Source: Ceratothoa steindachneri (lineage: Eukaryota; Arthropoda; Malacostraca; Isopoda; Cymothoidae). From it: a stretch of 64,000 nt of DNA. Under the pieces are notes generated by a model. It searched no databases, was not told where the DNA came from, and saw only the letters and a list, made by a program, of their open reading frames with translations. The translations under genes were made by a program, and so were the position numbers. The stretch lies in contig OZ018319.1 of the NCBI GenBank assembly GCA_963969495.1, positions 204,417,100-204,481,099 of the forward strand, read 5' to 3'. This document shows positions 57,540 to 64,000 of this stretch, piece by piece (within the stretch, counting starts at the first letter, position 1; each line of letters begins with the position of its first letter).

Positions 57540-57995
57540 TTTGGTAGAACATTTTGATTTTGGAGGGGTTGGCGTTATTGGGCGAACTTTGGAAGAATTT
57601 CTCCATGCTACTCTTAAGTTTGGGGTCATCTGATTATCTGAGTATTGAATGTGGACGAAGAGGTTTGTAATTCTAGTTAGTTACCCACTGACTGATGCAC
57701 ATAGATCTCGATGGGTGAAGGCTCTACCGATTAAGCTGTTTATTGGGCCTTGTTTGTATCGGTATGGGAATTCTGACTTTCCATTAAGACAGAATCCTAA
57801 GTTGGAGGCCTTGGCGTACACCGCCGTTTCAAGACGACTGCCTATATTGTGAACGGGAACACCCAGGAAGGGCAGGTTGCGATATTTTCTTTTCTCATAA
57901 GTCAAGTTTAAACAGGATGTATTCTTAAATTCCTGTTTGAGATGTTGGACAATGACGATACTTGGTTCAATTAAAAAGGTGTGGTCAACGTAACG
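57540..57995 (-). pseudogene. Penelope-like element fragment (RT C-terminal part)
   Basis: Minus strand: RYVDHTFLIEPS (57,994-57,959), the palm YVDD motif with the second Asp replaced by His, then NLPFLGVPVHNIGSRLETAV (57,875-57,816), YAKASNLGFCLNGKSEFPYR (57,815-57,756) and the GPINSLIGRAFTHRD block. This order (LPFLD, TSVY.K, YR, RA) is the signature downstream of YVDD in Penelope-like reverse transcriptases. KIKMFYQRA follows near 57,560. The GIY-YIG nuclease domain is not visible. It interrupts the minus-strand LINE C. Confidence 0.7.
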
Positions 57996-58199
57996 GATTT
58001 AGGTGGCTGGATTGATATAAAATGTTTCTTTTAAAGCGTATATCATTGCGGAAGAATCTGATGTGGTCTTCCCATATCAGTTTTTCAATCGCGTTTTCGT
58101 CATGGTTGGTTACATAGGTCCATTTGCCGGTGCCTTTTTCCAGCCCTTTTCTGATGTCAGCGGGTCTGGCCCCCTTTGGTAAGGGGTAAGCCTCATGCA

Positions 58200-59466
58200 C
58201 AAATATTTTAAGTTCGAAATCTTTGGCTTCGTACCTGCATCCTTCTTATTTTCGGTCTCTTTTGAGGATTCCGAGTCGGTTGTTTGTTCCGTGCCTTGTT
58301 TTTGTTTTGTTTTTTTTCTGTTTCTTTTTCTTCTTTTTGTTTTTAGATTTTTTTGTCAGATTGTTCTGTTTCGTCTCCGTCTTCTGCGGTCTCTTCTGGC
58401 TCTTCATTCAGCTTTTTTCTTTCATTGCGGCTCCCACTTCGAGCATTTCCTTCACCTGAAGAGTCTTTCCAGCCGTGACTCTGTATATGAGAGCTGATGG
58501 AAGGTTGGGCGGAAACCACATTTTCCTTACTCCATTCTTTTCGAGGAGAAGGTTGGGTGTGTCCGCGAAGATTCCCGGTTTGGCAATATTATCAACGTGT
58601 GCGAACATAATACAAGCCAAAATATCTAACCCAGTTCCTTCATTCAGATTTTTGTTTATTTTTTGTTCCTCTGCTTGTTTTATTTCTTTTACTGTTGCCT
58701 TGGCCACTTGTGCGTATGTTTGGTTGTTTATTTTTTCTTTTGCTTGGGTCTGTTCTCTTTCCTTTTTTGATATTATTTCCATCCGTTTCGGGCAGTTAAC
58801 AGCCATTGTTCTATGTGGACCTTGGCAGTTTATGCACTTTTTAGTTGTTTCCCTGCATTCTCTGAAGTTGTGACCTTCGCTTCCGCATTCTGAGCAAACT
58901 TTCTTATCTTTTATAGGGCATTCTCTGGTGACGTTTTCTTCCAGTGCATAACATTGGAAGCATGTTTGTACGTTTGTGAATTTCTTCGTGTGGATGCTCT
59001 CTGGTAGAATTCTCATTTCAAAGACCAGGAGACCGTCTTGCATCACCCTGTTGGTCATTTCAGTCGCTGTGCAAATCACCTTAAAAACGTGGGTGTGGTG
59101 CCCAAATTTAATTATTTCCAGTATTTTTAAATGTTGATTTTCTTTCTCGAGCTCTTCCTTTAGCTACTCCTTGGTATGTTAACCCACATAAAGGTCGACT
59201 TTTCTGCATATGAAGGAGTGGTTAGCCTGGAGCTCTGGCGGTAATTTTGGTTGTAGGCCTATCTTTCTTAGTATGTGCGTTCCTTCTGGCGCTACTAGAC
59301 TTTCCACGTCTTCCTGTTTGTGGCACATGAATACGTAGCCATTTTGGAAATCTATGAGCTTGGTTATCGCGATCTTTAACTCTGTGTATAGAGCTCTGAT
59401 GAGGACCCCTCTTTCGGGTTGGGGTCTCCCAGGCTCTGCTTTCAAAAAGAGCCTTCTATACTCCAT
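58200..59466 (-). pseudogene. LINE C ORF1 (gag-like, three zinc knuckles)
   Basis: Start near 59,466 (MEYRRLFLKAEPGRPQPERG). A first frame (59,466-59,179) covers the N-terminal domain; a short disrupted stretch links it to 59,079-58,408. Knuckles at 58,966-58,800: CFQCYALEENVTREC (His lost), CSECGSEGHNFREC (intact CCHC) and CINCQGPHRTMAVNC. After these, NNQTYAQVAKATVKEIKQ and an ILACIMFAHVDNIAKPGIF helix-rich segment are typical of gag proteins of LINEs in the I/Jockey assemblage. A Lys/Glu-rich tail runs to about 58,200. The two stops between the frames mark it as decayed. Confidence 0.8.
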
Positions 59467-60000
59467 AATGTTAGTTTTGTAATCTGTGTGGGTCCTCTCG
59501 ACCCGTAGGCCAAGGCCCCGCTGATTAGGCTGTCAAGGGTGAGGATGATGATGATGATGAATGGGTGGACCCGGGTGGGCTCCTCTCAAGGGGTGAATAG
59601 TGACGGACTTTTTGTTGTCTAGCGCGGAATAAACCATCGTTAGCCGGGGGTGCCGCCTCCTCGAGGAATTAAAAACTGCGGCTGCGTCCTACCATACACT
59701 GAGACAGTTGCGTGTCCATCCGTGGTCTTGGGGGCCTCCCACAGGCAGAGTTGTTATACTCCCCTAGAGAGGGAGCAGCCCGGCCCAATGTCCGGGAGCT
59801 CCTCTGATACGGGTTTCTGTCAGTGGGCTAGTCCTCAAACCTCTTTCCATCCGTACCCCCAATTATGCAAAAGTTACTGCCTTGCATAGTTGGGACGAGG
59901 TCGCGGTGACAGTTTTCATTAGCAAGGGTACTTGGCCCCGGAGCGTGGGTGGGTGGGGGTGGGGGGGGATTAGGCAGTCATATTATTAAATATTAACTCG
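59467..60000 (-). other. Probable 5' UTR of LINE C
   Basis: GC-richer DNA (CCTCGAGGAATT, CACTGAGACAGTTGCGTGTC, GGGAGCAGCCCGGCCCAATG) upstream of the gag start on the minus strand. It falls off abruptly into AT-rich DNA after about 59,960, which suggests the element's 5' boundary. Includes a (GAT)n run at 59,545-59,560. Confidence 0.4.
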
Positions 60001-60243
60001 CCTAAAATTATTAAGTTCTCTCTTTTCCAGTACATCCCTAAAGGAAGGATTTTGGGTGTGGGAGGCGAAACGGTGTGTGAGTCGATAGATGTAAATAAAA
60101 ATGATGAAAGTTAAGATGAATGGTTCTTCCGTTGCCAATATTATCTTTTCTTACTTCTTAGTGTAGCAGCTCTTCAGTGAAGAAGTAATGGCAAATAGTT
60201 CTCCAAGCTTTCAGTTTTATGAATCAAAATAAATTTCACCGTT

Positions 60244-60870
60244 GCTAAAATATAGTTATAGAAGAAGATATATAAAAATAAATTATCTGAACTTCACCAT
60301 TTATAATTCTTTGTGTTTTAAAAATTCACAAAATTTCGATACTTATATTTATTTCTGAACTTCACCACTTTGTTTATCATCACTTCACTAACTATAATTT
60401 AAGAAGGGGATTTTTTTGAGTATTTGAATAATAATTTCATCTTAGTTTGGTTATGACTTATGTTCTTTTATCAAAGTTATTTCTGATAATTCTTTTATAA
60501 TATTAAGTTCAGAAAATTTATTTTTATATATCTTCTTTTATAACTCTATATTTTAGCAACATGACATTTTGAAATGGGGAAATTTAGTTTAGAGTTCCTT
60601 TTTAAAATTATTATAATTGGCGAAGTTCAGAAAATTTATAAAAATTTAACCATTGCTGATTTTTTTTAGATTTTAAATTTTAATCTTAGTAGCGAAGCTC
60701 AAGCTCCCCCAATAGGGGGGAGTGGCGAATTTATTGCCTGGTTGATATTATAAAAGAATTATTAGAAATAACTTTGATAAAAAAGTCATAACCCAACTAA
60801 GATAAAATTATTATTTTAATACTCAAAAAATCCCATTCTTAAATTATAGAGTTAGTGAATGATGATAATT
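60244..60870. repeat. Interleaved inverted repeats
   Basis: Arm A, 60,244-60,296 (TTGCTAAAATATAGTTATAG...), is the reverse complement of 60,505-60,560. Arm B, about 60,375-60,505 (TATCATCACTTCACTAACTA...GAGTATTTGAATAATAATTT), is the reverse complement of about 60,745-60,870. The pairs overlap in the order A-B-A'-B', which one simple hairpin cannot explain. The segment between A' and B' contains CTCAAGCTCCCCCAATAGGG. No gene. Confidence 0.7.
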
Positions 60871-62875
60871 AATATAATTAAATAACACTGGAAAAAAGAA
60901 TGGTTACTTACCCTTATATTATGATGCAGTTAAAATTTCTTAAATATTAATTTTTATTTCCTTAAAAACCTGGCGGCACTGATTTTAATAAACTAAACTG
61001 GAAATTAATTAGATTGGTTATTAAATTACTGATACTACTTATATTATCGTTGTCTATTTCTATTTATAAATGATTAGTGAGTGGAAAGATTAATTTCTCT
61101 ATTTTAAAAGTTATCGCTCATATTAAACTTTCACTGAAACTTAACAAACGGTTTTAAATTCAAGTCTTTTGTTTTTAAACCTCAGATTTTTAATTTTTTT
61201 TACTGAATTCGATATGAAACCGATGGAGATTTATGCTCTTCCTCTCTATGTAATCCCATTATTTCCTCTCATACTCGCCATTCGTCACTTCTTAACAACA
61301 AATTAGAAAAAATATTTCCCTTCCTCGATCGCGTAACACTTTTCAGACACTTGTCAACATTTTAATCCACTAAATGCCAAATTCGACTTTCCAATAAACA
61401 TTTAATCTATACTGTTTGTATTTCTTCGCAACATAGCAAGGCTGATCTCGTTGTACTTAGCTACGTTTTTATTATTCCAACTAAATCAAATTCGATCAGA
61501 TTTTGAACATATTTAGACCTTTCTCAGGGCCAACCACATTTAGAAAGACCTTTGCTCGAAGAGTAAAACTACTACCATAGGATTATCATTTATTCTAAGG
61601 TTACTATAAGAATTGCCAACCAAACACGGCCTTATACGTATACACAACACACAAAAATGCAAGAACGCTCACTCAAGTCAAACTTTCTACCTACAATTCC
61701 AGAGCAATAAATTCCTCGCGATTTGTCTCACGAAAATAAACACGGACCAAATATAAAATTCAAATATGGAGATCAAATATGGAGATTTAATTAAAAGATT
61801 ATATATATATTTTTTTTGTAGAATCAAACCGAGTAGAGGAAGCTAACAACGAATCACTTAGATTGAATTCAGTATGTTGTCATTTGTCATGTTTTTTTAA
61901 CATGTTTAGGGCCATGTTTTTGTGTCCAGGGCGAGTTAATGTGACCCAATTCCAAGTCGTAGCTGTCGGGTTGATTAGCATATTTGCTTGTTTTAGTTTA
62001 AATGAGAATAAATGTAATACAAATAAATGTAAACCGGGAGACAAAAATATAAATTTAAAAAAAAAAGAAGGAAACAAATACAAAATAAAATTAAAGCAAC
62101 AAATGCAAATAAAAGAAGTATAAAAACTGTTAATCGAGGAATGAAAATAAATGCAATCAATTTAAATGAATCTAACAAAAAGAAAACAAATTAAAATAAA
62201 GATGAATTTAGAACGAGGGAAAAAATGAAAATAATAAAAATAAACCGATAAACGAAAATAAATAAATATAATATAAATAAAAGTAAACCGTAAAAAAAAT
62301 GGAATATGTAAATTATAAAGCAAAGACAAAAGGGAATAAATAAAAAATAAAAGTACAGCCATAAACGTAATTAAATTGATATTATGAATAAATATTATTT
62401 GAAGAACAAAAATAAATCTAAATAATAAGAAAAACAAGCCGATAAACCAAAATAATGGGAAAAAGTTTTTAAATGCAAAAACGGAAATCACCACAAACGT
62501 AAATAAATGTTAGACGAGAAACGAATATCAATGTTAATAAATGTAAAACCCCCCAAAATAAAAGTAATAAATAGAAACAGAAGAAAGAAAAATATCTATA
62601 AAAAGAAAATAAATGTAAGCTGACAAATGAAAATAAATGTAATATCTATCGATAAATGTAATTCACAAAAGGAAAATAAATGTATCGATAAATAGATATA
62701 AATATACTGAAATAAATGTGAATCGAAAAAGAAAATGAATGTAATGAATATGAGCGGATAAACGTAAATAAATGTAACTAATGTTGAGAAATTTAATGGC
62801 GAAATTACCTTGATGGAATCTTTCGCGCCTGCTGGCAATGAGCTACATTTAACATATGTGTATTTGAAAGCTGAT
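60871..62875. other. AT-rich DNA with degenerate AAATAAATGTAA repeats
   Basis: From about 61,990 to 62,780 the words AAAATAAATGTAA, CGATAAACG and AAATAAATG recur without a fixed period. Phe/Ile/Tyr-rich minus-strand frames here reflect this composition. No gene is supported. Confidence 0.55.
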
Positions 62876-63259
62876 TTCAAAATGTGTGTACGTGTTAGAA
62901 AATTTCAAGATGTGTGTATGTGTTAGCTCATTTCAAGATGTGTGTATGTGTTAGCTCATTTGAAGATGTGTGTATGTATTAGCTCATTTCAAGATGTGTG
63001 TATGTGTTAGCTCATTTGAAGATGTGTGTATGTCTTAGCTCATTTCAAGATGTGTGTATGTATTAGCTCATTTCAAGATGTGTGTATGTGTTAGCTCATT
63101 TCAAGATGTGTGTATGTCTTAGCTCATTTCAAGATATGTGAATGTGTTAGCTCAATTAAAAATGTGTTCGTGTTAGCTCATTTCAAGATGTGTGTATGTG
63201 TTAGCTCATTTGAAGATGTGTGTTCTTGTTAGCTCATTTCAAGATGTGTGTATGTGTGA
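62876..63259 (+). repeat. 28-bp minisatellite
   Basis: About 13.7 units of 28 bp: TTAGCTCATTTCAAGATGTG followed by TGTATGTG. Variants alternate CATTTCAAG and CATTTGAAG and GTGTT, GTATT or GTCTT; two units near 63,130-63,175 are shortened or diverged. Confidence 0.9.
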
Positions 63260-64000
63260 CGATGTATAGGGCGCAAGTAAAAAAAAATAGAGCAAATAAT
63301 AAAAAGAACAAAGGTACAATATAAAATAGGAAACTTGAATACTCAATACCTTGCTCTTCATTTCCACTTCCCCCCCACCCACCCCACCTTAGACCTTAGG
63401 GAACAGGGACTGCATCGGGAGAGTAGTGCGCCCTTGAAGTCCCAAATGCTTATTAAGGTCTCTTGATTCGGGGCATGTATCTTCCACTCTCATTCACTTA
63501 CCCTAACTTAACCAACTTCCTTACAAATAAACTTGTTCCAAACATGCTGTCGGTATGTCGCCCTCGTTGGTTTTCCCTTTTTTATTTTTGAGTAAATTAT
63601 AATATGTAATAATAATATTAAAAATAATAATACTAATAACAATAATATATTTTACATTTCACTTTCAATTTACTTTTTCTACTTCACAAACCCCCAAATT
63701 CGTTGTCATTAGCAAGCTTCCCCCGTAAACCAGACCCCCCTCCCCCTACACACTCAATTGGTACCTGAGTCGTTACCAAATTTAAACACCCCCACCTAAC
63801 ATCACTTAGCCACTACCGGTGGCAAAAAATTGAGGAAAAGAAAACCTAACTACTCAACACACTTCAAAATTTAGCTCTTACCTCCCTGAACTACGTCTCC
63901 CCAGCATAACATTCACTAACCACCCTTTTACAATATCACCAAAATACAATTCAAACGAAACTAAGCTCTCTGCATACACACCGGACATACAGAATTCACC
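63260..64000. other. No gene seen
   Basis: AT-rich DNA with C-rich tracts (CCCCCCCACCCACCCC near 63,370, CAGACCCCCCTCCCCC near 63,730) and an (ATA)-rich patch at 63,600-63,650. Confidence 0.5.

Noticed and set aside
62162..62494. Phe/Ile/Tyr-rich 110-codon frame that could be taken for a membrane protein
   Set aside because: It arises from the complement of AAATAAATGTAA-type repeats; the hydrophobic bias comes from composition.
62876..63259. CRISPR array
   Set aside because: The 28-bp units are directly contiguous with no unique spacers, in a eukaryotic context.

Overview
This window reads as intergenic, repeat-saturated nuclear DNA from an invertebrate animal, most likely an arthropod; the class is uncertain and crustacean is only a guess. 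The evidence is the mix of LINE, Penelope-like, Ty3/gypsy, mariner, Tc1 and hAT relics, long (TA)n tracts, many minisatellites, and one decayed intron-containing gene that resembles a multi-copy family I associate with arthropod genomes. There is no operon structure, rRNA or CRISPR, and I recognise no intact host gene. Almost every long open frame is a piece of a transposable element.

Layout. 0-8 kb: a short inverted-repeat element, a CR1-like LINE fragment, dispersed repeats, a 31-bp and an 80-bp tandem array, and a hAT-like non-autonomous element. 8.5-11.9 kb: a minus-strand Ty3/gypsy relic with pol but no visible gag. 12.0-12.9 kb: a mariner deletion derivative sitting inside a (TA)n tract. 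13-19 kb: low-complexity tandem repeats and AT-rich DNA. 19.9-21.9 kb: a minus-strand three-exon pseudogene with recognisable splice sites. 23.2-24.2 kb: a second CR1-like fragment.

26.1-40.3 kb is the centrepiece: two copies (6.6 and 7.0 kb) of one RNase H-bearing LINE, each with its own target-site duplication, both inserted in the same 29-bp minisatellite array. The second is nearly complete and keeps YVDD and the RNase H acidic residues. Both copies nevertheless carry the same in-frame TAG just after the YVDD block and the same frameshift in the endonuclease.

41-50 kb: Tc1 debris, a tRNA-like SINE candidate with a (TA)n tail, a second mariner copy with the same internal deletion as the first, two copies of a dispersed repeat with internal tandem units, an RTE-type LINE, a degraded Tc1/mariner-like transposon and a near-perfect 0.6-kb palindrome. 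50.3-60 kb: minus-strand LINE remains in layers, with a plus-strand RTE-like LINE inserted into the reverse transcriptase region of one of them, a Penelope-like fragment, and a LINE gag with zinc knuckles. 60-64 kb: interleaved inverted repeats, AT-rich sequence and a 28-bp minisatellite.

All calls come from reading the sequence and from remembered family motifs. Boundaries of degraded elements are approximate unless a target-site duplication or terminal repeat is cited.
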